A DNA stretch of 61,664 bases from Flavobacteriaceae bacterium (GTDB lineage Bacteria > Bacteroidota > Bacteroidia > Flavobacteriales > Flavobacteriaceae). The position numbers and the translations under genes are program-made. This document shows positions 1-8,669 of the stretch, in pieces. The notes under the pieces were generated by a model. It was not told where the DNA came from. It was given only the letters and a program-made list of their open reading frames with translations, and searched no databases. The number at the start of each line of letters is the position of its first letter. The first letter of the stretch is position 1. The stretch spans positions 1-61,664 of the forward strand of contig JAKITQ010000015.1 of the NCBI GenBank assembly GCA_021647985.1, given 5' to 3'.

Positions 1-23
1 TACTTTTACTAAACGTTTTATCT

Positions 24-1157
24 CTATTTAGATTGTAACCAATGCATTAAAAATTTATCATAAACTTCATAATAAGGTTTTTCTACTCCTATATTGTGTA
101 AAATCATTTCTTTTTTTTGTAAACTATCTAGCCCTTTACGAACAGCGGAAGCATTACCAACTTTATATTTACTAATAAAATTTTGAGAGTTTGGTTGCGT
201 TAACCGCCCTTCTTTTGCAACCGCTTTTAACAATTGCCACTGTTGTGCGGTAAGTAAGCTTCTGTATTGATAAAATTTTCCTTCTTGTGTTTGCAGTAAT
301 TTTGCTGCTATTATTTTTATATTTTTTAGTGATATATTTTGTTCTGAGCCAACAAATATTTCTTTACTAAACTTTTGTGTATAAAAAGTATGTAGCATTG
401 TCCAATCACAAATAAACTTTACTGCATCGGGCGCTATATTTTTATCGTATTTTCGGAACATTTTAGTAATAAATTTACTATATTTTTTTTCTTCAATAGT
501 GTTTAAATGCATATAAGAACAACTAGCAAAAAACGGACGTTTGGCATCATTAAAGATTTGATGCATTTTAGTTTGGTCGCTACCACAAAATATAAAAGAA
601 GTATTTTTTAATGCTTGGATATGTGTTCTTAAAGATGCTTCAATATTTTTTTCGGGGTAACTAAGTATTTGCTGAAATTCATCAATTGCAAAAACTACTT
701 GTATATTTTGGTTGTCAATAAAAGAAAATAGACTAGTAAGTGTGTTTTGTTGATGTACTGCTAATGACGAATCGAGACTAATATTGGGCATACCAGTTAA
801 TTCATCAAAACTAATTACTGGTCGAAGCGATTGAATAGCTGTAATTATTTTTTTACCCAAGCTGCTTTTTACAGGAAATGCATTATAGATAGAAGTAGCC
901 AACCTATTTATGAAATCAATTTTATTAGTGGTATCAAAAACATCTACATAAATGCAAACTATATTTTTTTCTTTTTTAAGTTGATAAAAAACATGTTTAA
1001 TTAACCCTGTTTTCCCTAATCTTCTAAAAGCAAAAAGGGTTACATTGGTTTGATTGTGAATATAATCAATCAATTGATGGGCTTCATTTTCTCTGTCACA
1101 AAAATAGGTAGGATTAATATAACCCGTTTCAATAAAAGGGTTGTATAATTTTTTCAT
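24..1157 (-). CDS. AAA/STAND-like ATPase with C-terminal winged-helix region
   Basis: A 377-residue P-loop ATPase of the archaeal-ATPase-like group common in Bacteroidota. Near residues 44-53 a phosphate-binding loop reads FRRLGKTGLI; the GKT is intact but the usual first glycine is missing. A Walker B-like segment VVFAIDEFQQI lies in the middle. The last ~80 residues resemble the winged-helix DNA-binding tail of this family. No signal peptide or membrane segment is seen, so it should be cytosolic. It lies 65 bp downstream of cas9 on the same strand, in the place where cas1 and cas2 usually sit in type II-C loci. Nothing in the protein suggests a CRISPR adaptation role. The partner or substrate is unknown. 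Confidence 0.8.
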   Translation of the reverse strand: MKKLYNPFIETGYINPTYFCDRENEAHQLIDYIHNQTNVTLFAFRRLGKTGLIKHVFYQLKKEKNIVCIYVDVFDTTNKIDFINRLATSIYNAFPVKSSLGKKIITAIQSLRPVISFDELTGMPNISLDSSLAVHQQNTLTSLFSFIDNQNIQVVFAIDEFQQILSYPEKNIEASLRTHIQALKNTSFIFCGSDQTKMHQIFNDAKRPFFASCSYMHLNTIEEKKYSKFITKMFRKYDKNIAPDAVKFICDWTMLHTFYTQKFSKEIFVGSEQNISLKNIKIIAAKLLQTQEGKFYQYRSLLTAQQWQLLKAVAKEGRLTQPNSQNFISKYKVGNASAVRKGLDSLQKKEMILHNIGVEKPYYEVYDKFLMHWLQSK

Positions 1158-1222
1158 AACCCAAAGGTAATGAAAATTACTTAATTATACAAAAGGTATT
1201 ATACAAAAAGTATAATACTAAA
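1158..1222 (-). promoter_or_regulatory. Short gap with inverted and direct repeats upstream of the ATPase
   Basis: The 65-bp gap between cas9 and the ATPase gene holds a perfect 9-bp inverted repeat (GTATTATAC and GTATAATAC, five bases apart). Read on the minus strand it also holds the word TTTTGTATAAT twice in direct repeat. It could be an operator or promoter for the ATPase gene or a weak hairpin after cas9. There is no T-run typical of an intrinsic terminator. Function is inferred only. Confidence 0.3.
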
Positions 1223-4200
1223 TTATTTTATTCTTACTACATTGCCCAGTCGATCAATATTTAATTTCCAGCAAATTTCTTTTATCATTATACCCCTTAG
1301 ATCTCTCTCTGTTTTATTCAATGTTGAAAATTCAAATTTATTTTTAATTGATGTAGCTATACAGTTTGGTATACATTGAAGTTTATTTTGAGTTGTACTC
1401 ACCATTTTATAAACTCTGCTTACTTGCTCTTTCGTTAAGCTATCAAAATTAACCAAACTTGGATTTTCTTGTTCATCATTGGTTGGTACATATACCAAAT
1501 CGTTTGGCGATAAAGAGAATAAAAACTGTACAGGTATTTCTTTTTTACCAACTTTTAATATATTTTTAATAGGTATTTTGGTACGTTCATTTTTTGGTAA
1601 ATGTGCTACCTGTTTTTGGTGCTCAATTACTTCGTTTAAAGGTATGGTTTCGTAATGTCGCTTGCCTTCTTCATCATTGTAAATAGCAAAAAAAAGGTTG
1701 GTGCCTTTTGCCGCTTCAACATATTTATCTTTTCTATTACCTTTTAAGCCTACATTAAATTTATTACCTACTTCGTAAAGTCTAACTTTATAAATGGGTA
1801 GGTGTTTTTTACCGTCATTTAATTTGAAAATATTTTTATTTAATGCCTCTATACCTTCAATAGAAAAAGCCAAATCAAATTGTTCTTTGCCTTTTTCATC
1901 TATATAGTTTTTTACATGATTTTCTAATATTTTTTGAATACCTGTATCGGTAACACTTTCTAAATGTTTTCGAGTAAACTTATCGGTTAAAGCTGTTCTG
2001 GTTGCAGTTGCTTCTATGTTTTCATAAATTAATATTTTCTTAACCTCTTTATCATCTACTTTAATTGGGTTTTTTTTTAAATGAGCTTTTGCCTTTTTTA
2101 AATCTTTATCAAATAAGCTAAAAGCATTTATAATTTTATGTTTAATAGTTTTATCTACAATCATGCTGTAGTTATCAAGCGCTGTGTTTAAGTTTACAAA
2201 GCCCTTTTTCCTTTTTAAAATTACTTTACCCGAAACCGTTTCTTTATGCATTGGTTTACGAATAGCCCAGTTTTCACCTTTGGTTTGTACTACCAATTGC
2301 TTCTTCCATTTTCCTTCTTTTTTAACCCATTGCCATGTTTTATTGTTGGTTTTATTTATTACACGTGTATTTTGTTTAAAACTAACAATTGTTTTTTCTA
2401 ATTGTGTTTTAGCATCAATTGGAAAATTTTGCCAAGGCATTAAAAAATATTTGGTGTAATCATCTTCTTTATTTTTAATTAAAAGAGAATTTCTTAAACC
2501 ATAATTTTTTGTTTCTGCGTTTAAAGCACCTAAGTAATTGGTATGCTTTTTTGTACAGCAAGCAATCACTAAAGCATCTAAAGCATGATGCCTATGGTCT
2601 ATTCGTTTTTTATTAAACCCTTTACTCAATTCATCTGGTACTGTTGGAATAATTACACCATTGGTGTTTTTAGTTGTAAAATCAATGCTACTGGTTAATT
2701 CATTCAAGCGTTTAAATCTTGGTAAAATAAGTTCGTTCCACTTATCATTTAAGCCCCAATCGTGTTTTAATTTAGAAGTAATTGATCCTGTAACCGGTAC
2801 AATGTGTTTTGATGTTGCTTCTTTTTCATTTTCATCTCTTACCAAATTACTCAATAAGCCCTTAATTAAAGAACTGATATATCTACTATCGTTTAATTGC
2901 CTATTAACAAATCCTTCTGGCACCTCTTCACTCAATAGATTTTTAAGCTTAGGTCTATTATTTTTAAAATATTTTTCGCAATGCGATTCGTAATTACCTT
3001 TACTAAATACTGGTGTACCATCAATTATACTCCCTCCTTTTTTAAGTATGTATTCATAAGCTGTCATGTTACTTTTATCTCTATTAATATCACTTTCGCA
3101 AATAATTTTATTACTCAATGAATTATCAAAATAGCGTGATTGAGGAATAATGTGTTCTATTTCATATTCGTGTGTAAATAATTTACTTAACGGAATTGTT
3201 TTTCCTGTGTAAGGAGAAATATAACCTTGCTCTAACCACAATTTATATTTATTAATTTCGGCTTTTGTGGGTGCATTGCTTTTTCTAATTTTTTCAATAT
3301 CGTCAGATATTATTTCTGCACTTTGGTAGACTCCTTCTTCATAAATTTTTAAAATTTCTTGATGACTTGGCGAATAAGCTCTAGCACCATCATCTTTTAA
3401 TTCCCATAAAACAGCCTTAATTCGCTCATTGGTATTTTCATTTTCAGTATTTTTCTTTGATAAAGCTTCGCGTTTTTTTGCAGGATTTTTCATTTCTCTC
3501 CCTAATTCAATATGAATTTCATTAAAAAATTTTTCTTTCCCTTTACCGTAGTGTTCCCATATATCTCTTACGGTTCGCAATGTTTCAGTAACAACTTGTT
3601 CTACAATAGGGTTGCGCAAGCTATGCTGTTTAAAGCTTGTTAAATAATTGGTAATATCTTTTGGTGTTTTCCACCGGGTAATATCTCCAGCTTCAGAATG
3701 TCGTTCATAAACTGCATAACACGCCTGATAGGTATTTAAACCTTGTAAATGATTTTTATTTTTAAAACCCACAAAGCTTTTGAGTAATTGCTTAGGTATG
3801 TCATCATCTGCAATGCTTGAAAGTTTATTGTTTATATCTGTTTTAAAAACCTCTGCATCATAATTGATAGTTTCCAAGCGAGTTTTTATATTTTCAATTC
3901 TGGTTTTCACATCATCAGAGATAGTAGCTTTATTCCAATATTTTCCAGCTAGCATAAGAGGTAATAATTTCTTTATAGCTTTTTCTGAATATGATCCATA
4001 ATCTGATTTATATGGAGGAATTTTTTTAAAATTAGCCTCAAACGATTCTTTATCTAAATTGTTTTTCTTCGCAAAATTCTCAATAGCTTTTTCAAATTCA
4101 TTTTTATCGGTAACAGAGTACACAATGTGCCATAATTTGTATTCCATTTTTGGAGTTAAAAAAGCACCCACATCTAAGTCTTTTACTTTTTTTAATCGCG

Positions 4201-5785
4201 AAATAAATTGAGCTTTTGTTTCGTTACAAGGGTATTTTTTATCAGGTACATAATTCCAGCGGTAGTTATTCTTTTCGGTTTTATTTATGAGTTTTTTCTT
4301 TACAAAAAAATCAATAATGTTTTTTTGTTCAACTTCTTTTCTAATATTTAAAAAATCAAATAAAGCGACCCAATCATGTTCGGTTTGCAGCAAAGTTGAA
4401 GTAATATCTTCATCTGATTTGCTATTAATTTTATATATTTTCAGATTTCTTAAAAATTGCCATAATCTAAATTCCTGAAATAAAGGATGTGATTTTGGTA
4501 TTGTTTTTATGGGTTCATTTACCCATATATCTTTCTCTTTACCAGTTTCTTTATCTACAGTTTTCTTTTTGAATCGTCTTGTTTCATATGTACATCCTGA
4601 AATAGTAGATTTTTTACTTTTTAACGGACGCTGATAAAAAATAATATCGTCCATAAATAAATAATCAAACCCTTTGTCTTTTATGTTGTTTACGTGTGCT
4701 TCATTTCTGGGATAAAGCTCGTCAACACATTTTTGAAACAAATCTCTATCTTGTAATTCACTATAAAAACCTATTTGTGTTTTAATAATTTTTTTTAACT
4801 CTTCCTTATAAAATTTACGCTCAATCGTTTTTATGAGTTTACCTCTAATTTTTTGCTTTGGTTTTTGAAGAAGCGTTTCATAGATATATTCTCCAACAGT
4901 TTTTTCGGAGTCATCAATATCTTGCTCTGTTTTCGTTTTAATAGCTATCCAATCTTTTTCTAAATCTACAGCTTTGTATGTTCGTTTTATTTCCCCATCT
5001 TTTTTTAGAGTACTTGTTACAATAAATTCTTTTGTTTTACCAATCCAATTTTCAGTTTTTGTAACTTGTTTATCATAGATCCATCCATTTTCAAAAACAA
5101 CATCATATAATTTATCTCCTGTTTTCCTAATAACTTCACCAGAATCAGTTACATTTTCAATTTTTAGCTCAATAAATTCTTTTGCTTTTCCTTTAACAAC
5201 TTCTTCTTCTTCACCCCTTAACTGATAATACCCTCTTTTTTGATTAAAATTAAGAATAATCCATGCCAGTTCTTCTTTGCTTACTTTTTGTGTCAATGCT
5301 TTTTTGCGTAAATAATAAAGTGTCCAATCATAAGGTATTTTTGTTTCTTGATTATTTTCTTCAAAATCTTTAGTCATCTCATTAAACGAATTCATAAAAA
5401 TAAATTCATGTTTTCCTTCATTATTTTTACAGTAATTGAGTTTTACTTCTAACCCTTCCTTAAATTGCCCAAGCCTTTTTTTAAAATCAATGGCATTTGC
5501 ATAATGTTGTGGTAAAAAACATAGTGTATTTAAAACTCTATGTAAACGTTCTCTTCGCAATAAATTTCGTTGCAATAATCTACGTACTCCTCTATAGCCT
5601 GTTCTTTCTGCAGTTTGAGAAATTGATACTCCAGAATCAAATTTCCCTAATATATCTTGGCTCATCGGTATAATTCTACTACCTAACCCCTTAATATTGC
5701 CTTCTTTTTTATCGAAATTTGTTTTTATTAGAGACCAGCCAATGCTATTTGTCCCCAAATCCAAACCTAAAATAGTTTTACTCAT
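1223..5785 (-). CDS. cas9: Cas9, CRISPR RNA-guided endonuclease, type II-C
   Basis: A full-length 1520-residue Cas9, large for subtype II-C but in the range seen in Bacteroidota. RuvC-I is at the N-terminus (ILGLDLGTNSIGW, Asp9). An arginine-rich bridge helix follows (RGVRRLLQRNLLRRERLHR, about residues 66-84). RuvC-II is IHIELGREM with Glu760. The HNH site is YEIEHIIPQ with His878 and downstream Asn residues. RuvC-III is HHALDALVIAC with Asp1070. All four catalytic positions are present, so both nuclease sites look active. The first ATG gives the expected N-terminus. A tracrRNA gene runs divergently from just upstream. No cas1, cas2, csn2 or CRISPR array lies in the window, and the downstream gene is an ATPase. 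Guides must come from an array elsewhere, or the gene is orphaned. Confidence 0.97.
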   Translation of the reverse strand: MSKTILGLDLGTNSIGWSLIKTNFDKKEGNIKGLGSRIIPMSQDILGKFDSGVSISQTAERTGYRGVRRLLQRNLLRRERLHRVLNTLCFLPQHYANAIDFKKRLGQFKEGLEVKLNYCKNNEGKHEFIFMNSFNEMTKDFEENNQETKIPYDWTLYYLRKKALTQKVSKEELAWIILNFNQKRGYYQLRGEEEEVVKGKAKEFIELKIENVTDSGEVIRKTGDKLYDVVFENGWIYDKQVTKTENWIGKTKEFIVTSTLKKDGEIKRTYKAVDLEKDWIAIKTKTEQDIDDSEKTVGEYIYETLLQKPKQKIRGKLIKTIERKFYKEELKKIIKTQIGFYSELQDRDLFQKCVDELYPRNEAHVNNIKDKGFDYLFMDDIIFYQRPLKSKKSTISGCTYETRRFKKKTVDKETGKEKDIWVNEPIKTIPKSHPLFQEFRLWQFLRNLKIYKINSKSDEDITSTLLQTEHDWVALFDFLNIRKEVEQKNIIDFFVKKKLINKTEKNNYRWNYVPDKKYPCNETKAQFISRLKKVKDLDVGAFLTPKMEYKLWHIVYSVTDKNEFEKAIENFAKKNNLDKESFEANFKKIPPYKSDYGSYSEKAIKKLLPLMLAGKYWNKATISDDVKTRIENIKTRLETINYDAEVFKTDINNKLSSIADDDIPKQLLKSFVGFKNKNHLQGLNTYQACYAVYERHSEAGDITRWKTPKDITNYLTSFKQHSLRNPIVEQVVTETLRTVRDIWEHYGKGKEKFFNEIHIELGREMKNPAKKREALSKKNTENENTNERIKAVLWELKDDGARAYSPSHQEILKIYEEGVYQSAEIISDDIEKIRKSNAPTKAEINKYKLWLEQGYISPYTGKTIPLSKLFTHEYEIEHIIPQSRYFDNSLSNKIICESDINRDKSNMTAYEYILKKGGSIIDGTPVFSKGNYESHCEKYFKNNRPKLKNLLSEEVPEGFVNRQLNDSRYISSLIKGLLSNLVRDENEKEATSKHIVPVTGSITSKLKHDWGLNDKWNELILPRFKRLNELTSSIDFTTKNTNGVIIPTVPDELSKGFNKKRIDHRHHALDALVIACCTKKHTNYLGALNAETKNYGLRNSLLIKNKEDDYTKYFLMPWQNFPIDAKTQLEKTIVSFKQNTRVINKTNNKTWQWVKKEGKWKKQLVVQTKGENWAIRKPMHKETVSGKVILKRKKGFVNLNTALDNYSMIVDKTIKHKIINAFSLFDKDLKKAKAHLKKNPIKVDDKEVKKILIYENIEATATRTALTDKFTRKHLESVTDTGIQKILENHVKNYIDEKGKEQFDLAFSIEGIEALNKNIFKLNDGKKHLPIYKVRLYEVGNKFNVGLKGNRKDKYVEAAKGTNLFFAIYNDEEGKRHYETIPLNEVIEHQKQVAHLPKNERTKIPIKNILKVGKKEIPVQFLFSLSPNDLVYVPTNDEQENPSLVNFDSLTKEQVSRVYKMVSTTQNKLQCIPNCIATSIKNKFEFSTLNKTERDLRGIMIKEICWKLNIDRLGNVVRIK

Positions 5786-5790
5786 AATGT

Positions 5791-5822
5791 TTTGTGTTTA
5801 AAGTTTAAATATACTAACTTTG
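5791..5822 (+). promoter_or_regulatory. Bacteroidetes-type promoter for tracrRNA
   Basis: TTTG at 5791-5794 and TAACTTTG at 5815-5822 match the Bacteroidetes -33 (TTTG/TTG) and -7 (TAnnTTTG) elements with a 20-bp spacer. Transcription would start near 5828 and run into the anti-repeat. It sits directly in the cas9 5' region, so cas9 and tracrRNA transcription diverge from an interval of about 40 bp. Confidence 0.6.
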
Positions 5823-5905
5823 TTACACAATTTTGAAGCAATTCACAATAAGGATTATTCCGTTGTGAAAACATTTAAGGTGGGATTAATATCTCGCCTT
5901 TTTTT
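5823..5905 (+). ncRNA. tracrRNA of the type II-C Cas9
   Basis: The segment has the order expected of a flavobacterial type II-C tracrRNA. First comes an anti-repeat (about 5823-5848, ACAATTTTGAAGCAATTCAC and flanks). Next is a short nexus hairpin (AAGGATTATTCCGTT, GGA pairing TCC at 5852-5854 and 5859-5861), then GTTGTGAAAAC. It ends in a hairpin at 5877-5900 (8 pairs including two G-U) followed by seven T. The implied crRNA repeat contains TTGTGAATTGCTTCAAAATT. The antisense position relative to cas9 and the matching promoter support this call. Exact ends are inferred. Confidence 0.8.
5877..5905 (+). terminator. Intrinsic terminator of tracrRNA
   Basis: AAGGTGGG (5877-5884) pairs with CTCGCCTT (5893-5900) using two G-U pairs across an 8-nt loop. 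A T-run to 5905 follows. This fixes the tracrRNA 3' end. Confidence 0.75.
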
Positions 5906-5925
5906 GTACAAAAATTACATGAAGA

Positions 5926-6062
5926 CTTATTCGTGAGACTCTAAAAAAGTAATTTCAATTTTTTCTAGTCGAACCTGCCTATGCTGGCAGGCAGGCTAAC
6001 CCCGCTTTTACAGCGGGATCAAAGTCCAGTCCGGCAGCTGACGGATGGGGTTTAACCTTTTA
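5926..6062. repeat. Dispersed hairpin-rich repeat, copy 1
   Basis: This copy shares the GTGAGACTCTAAAAAA start, a CCCGC...GCGGG hairpin and a near-palindromic CCGGCAGCTGACGG box with copies near 25.4 kb and 53.4 kb, and its 3' half with one at 14.0 kb. It fills the gap between the tracrRNA terminator and the stop codon of the cyclophilin gene. A second small palindrome, CCTGCC...GGCAGG, lies inside it. Likely a REP-like or non-autonomous mobile repeat that may also work as a bidirectional terminator. Confidence 0.7.
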
Positions 6063-6065
6063 TTT

Positions 6066-6776
6066 TTACTTAATTGTCTCTGCTTTTATAAATACATCAG
6101 TTAAAGGCCATTCATCACTACCGGTTTTAAGGTTAACAATTTTATCAATTACGCTAAACCCTGAGATTACTTCGCCAAAAACTGTATGTTCACCATCTAA
6201 ATGGTGTGCTCCTTTTTTACTTTGTACAATATAGAATTCAAAAGGAGTAGATTTTTTATGGGCATTATTTTTCCATTCTCTTGCCGATGCCAATGCACCG
6301 TATTTGTGTTTTCGATTTTTTCTAAATTCACTAGGTAATTTATAACGCAAATATTTTGCTTTAAAATTTTGAGTATCTAATCTTTCTGATTCTCCTCCCT
6401 GAATAATAAAGTCGGGAACCACACGATAAAAACATGTCGTATCAAAATAACCAACTTTAACTAAAAAAATAAAACTTGCTCTGTGTAAAGGAGTATTATC
6501 GTATAATTTTAACTTTATATCACCCAAACGCGTTTTAATCAATACTTTATTTTCTTTGTTTAGCGCTCCATATTTCTTTAAAAAAGCCACCGTATTCTTG
6601 TTGTCAATCGAATCGGGTTCTTTTGTAATGGTTTCGATTTCCTTTGTTACAACTGGTTTAATTTCAGTATTTTGAATGCTGATTTTTTTTTGTTCCTGAA
6701 TATTTTCTTTGTTGTTATTTTCACAACCGATTATAATTAATAAAAGAAAAGTGAAAATAATGTTAAATAGTCTCAT
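6066..6776 (-). CDS. Cyclophilin-type peptidyl-prolyl isomerase, lipoprotein
   Basis: A 236-residue protein with a lipoprotein signal (IIIGC, Cys18), a charged linker to about residue 70 and a cyclophilin domain. Typical segments are FYRVVPDFIIQGG, SEFRKNRKHKYGALASARE and HTVFGEVISGFSVIDKI. It should catalyse proline cis/trans isomerisation of exported proteins from a membrane anchor. The domain is short but contains the Arg of the FxRVxxxFxxQGG motif. It is divergent from the thioredoxin-like gene at 6854. The 3' end abuts the dispersed repeat. Confidence 0.9.
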   Translation of the reverse strand: MRLFNIIFTFLLLIIIGCENNNKENIQEQKKISIQNTEIKPVVTKEIETITKEPDSIDNKNTVAFLKKYGALNKENKVLIKTRLGDIKLKLYDNTPLHRASFIFLVKVGYFDTTCFYRVVPDFIIQGGESERLDTQNFKAKYLRYKLPSEFRKNRKHKYGALASAREWKNNAHKKSTPFEFYIVQSKKGAHHLDGEHTVFGEVISGFSVIDKIVNLKTGSDEWPLTDVFIKAETIK

Positions 6777-6853
6777 ATAATAAATGAATCTTTTATATTG
6801 CGTCGCTAAAATATATATTAATGTGTGTTATTTCACAATTAAATACTAATAAA

Positions 6854-7360
6854 ATGCAATTTAAATCAATTTTAATCTTCTTAAGCTTTTTTCTTTTACT
6901 GAATTGTGGAGATGTAAAAAAAGAAAATATTTCACAAAAAGAAGGTGTTAAACAGAATAAGGAGAAATCGCTAGCCTTATATACCAATTTAAAGGGTGAA
7001 AATGTGAGCTTAGAAAACTTTAAAGGAAAAAGACTTTTGGTTAACTTTTGGGCCACATGGTGTACTCCATGCTTACAGGAGATGCCATCATTGGTGCATG
7101 CACAAGAATTATTGAAAGATGAGAATTATGTGCTTTTATTTCCAACTACAGATAAACTAGAAACGATTAAAATCTTTAATGATAAAAAAAAATATCCCTT
7201 AGAGTTTTTACACTATTCTGGAACACTCGATCAATTGAATATTTATGCCTTACCAGCTACATTAATTTATAATGCTGAAGGCAAAATGGTAAAACGAATT
7301 GATGGTGCAACCGAATGGGATTCAGCAGAAATTATAAACTTATTGAAAGCAATTAAATGA
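6854..7360 (+). CDS. TlpA-like thioredoxin-fold lipoprotein
   Basis: A 168-residue redoxin from the ATG at 6854, which gives a clean lipoprotein signal (LNCGD). A longer reading from further upstream would put the signal off the N-terminus. The active site is WCTPC in FWATWCTPCLQEMP, and the cis-proline region is YALPATLIY. It should reduce or oxidise thiols in the periplasm. Its stop overlaps the start of the next gene by four bases (ATGA), so the two are translationally coupled. The coupled partner carries a Cys-rich CDCC segment, a possible client. Confidence 0.88.
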   Translation: MQFKSILIFLSFFLLLNCGDVKKENISQKEGVKQNKEKSLALYTNLKGENVSLENFKGKRLLVNFWATWCTPCLQEMPSLVHAQELLKDENYVLLFPTTDKLETIKIFNDKKKYPLEFLHYSGTLDQLNIYALPATLIYNAEGKMVKRIDGATEWDSAEIINLLKAIK

Positions 7361-8649
7361 TTAATTTATTGAAATTAACTACAGTATTTTTTGTCTTAAT
7401 TTTATTTTCTTGTAAACAAGAAGAAAAAAAGGTCGATACAATTCAATTTATAGAAAGCCCTGCAAATGGGATTAGCAAACAACCTTATTTGTTTTCGAAT
7501 GGAAATGATGTATTGATGTCGTGGACACAAAAAGTAAATGATTCAACACATACCTTAAATTACTCTAGTTTAATGGATGGTAAATGGACTGTATCTCAGG
7601 AAATCGCCAAGGGAGAAAATTGGTTTATAAATTGGGCAGATTTTCCGGCAATAGCTAAGAATAATGACAATATTATTACCCATTTTTTACAAAAATCTGA
7701 TTCGGCAACTTTTGCTTATGATGTTAGAATTAAACAAACCATGGATAATGGCGCAGTCTGGATGGATGACCAAAAGGTGCATAAAGATTCTACCTTAACC
7801 GAACACGGATTTGCAACCATATTGCCCTATAAAGATGGCGGTTTTTTTATGACTTGGTTAGATGGTAGAAATACCAAGGGAGATGAGGGTCATGGAGGTC
7901 ATGGCGGAAGTGATGCTAAAAGTGGTGCAACCAAATCAAATAAAAAATCACCTAGTGAAAATAAAGCCATTGTAGCAATGAATATAAGAACCGCTACAGT
8001 ATTACCAAATGGAGAGGTTATTGATGATATTTTGGTAGATAACAAAACCTGTGATTGCTGTCAAACTTCTGCAGCAATAACACCAAATGGACCTATTATT
8101 GTGTATAGAGATAGATCAGATGAAGAAGTTCGTGATATTTATATTTCACGATTGGTAGAAGGAAACTGGACAGAACCTAAAACGATTCACAATGATAATT
8201 GGGTGATTAAAGGATGTCCTGTTAACGGACCGAAGGCAGATACGTTTGATAATACTTTGGTAATAGCTTGGTTTACTGCCGCAGATAATGTGCCAAAGGT
8301 AAACCTTACCTTTTCAGATGATAATGGCGAAAATTTTGCACTTCCAATTCAAATTGACAATGGCAAACCTATTGGTAGGGTAGATGTGGCGATAATAGAT
8401 GATAAGAATGTATTAGTGAGTTGGATGGAAACTACAGAAAATGGTGCCGATATTAAAATAATAAAAGTTAATAAAAATGGCACTAAGTCTAAGCCATTTG
8501 TTATTAGTTCATTATCGGAGTCAAGAGCAAGCGGATTTCCACAAATTGAGTTGGTAAATGGTAATATAATTGCAGCTTGGAATCATGTAGTAGATAAAAA
8601 ATCGACAATTAAAACAGCAAGTTTTTCATTGGACGTATTTAATATGTAA
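7357..8649 (+). CDS. BNR/sialidase-like beta-propeller lipoprotein
   Basis: A 430-residue lipoprotein (ILFSCKQ signal) with repeated propeller-type segments such as WTEPKTIHNDNW and TFSDDNGENFALP, the second resembling an Asp-box. A His/Gly-rich loop (GHGGHGG, around residue 178) and a CDCC cluster (around residue 230) stand out and suggest metal or redox chemistry. No sialidase catalytic set is obvious, so the propeller may be a binding or structural protein. It overlaps the TlpA-like gene by four bases and is followed after 20 bp by idi, so these three form one operon. The exact role is unknown. Confidence 0.75.
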   Translation: MINLLKLTTVFFVLILFSCKQEEKKVDTIQFIESPANGISKQPYLFSNGNDVLMSWTQKVNDSTHTLNYSSLMDGKWTVSQEIAKGENWFINWADFPAIAKNNDNIITHFLQKSDSATFAYDVRIKQTMDNGAVWMDDQKVHKDSTLTEHGFATILPYKDGGFFMTWLDGRNTKGDEGHGGHGGSDAKSGATKSNKKSPSENKAIVAMNIRTATVLPNGEVIDDILVDNKTCDCCQTSAAITPNGPIIVYRDRSDEEVRDIYISRLVEGNWTEPKTIHNDNWVIKGCPVNGPKADTFDNTLVIAWFTAADNVPKVNLTFSDDNGENFALPIQIDNGKPIGRVDVAIIDDKNVLVSWMETTENGADIKIIKVNKNGTKSKPFVISSLSESRASGFPQIELVNGNIIAAWNHVVDKKSTIKTASFSLDVFNM

Positions 8650-8669
8650 ATTTGGATAAGTTTATAGAT

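Noticed and set aside
24..1157. The ATPase as a CRISPR adaptation or Csn2-like protein
   Set aside because: It is an archaeal-ATPase-like protein with a winged-helix tail, common in Bacteroidota away from CRISPR loci; size and motifs do not fit Csn2, Cas1 or Cas2.
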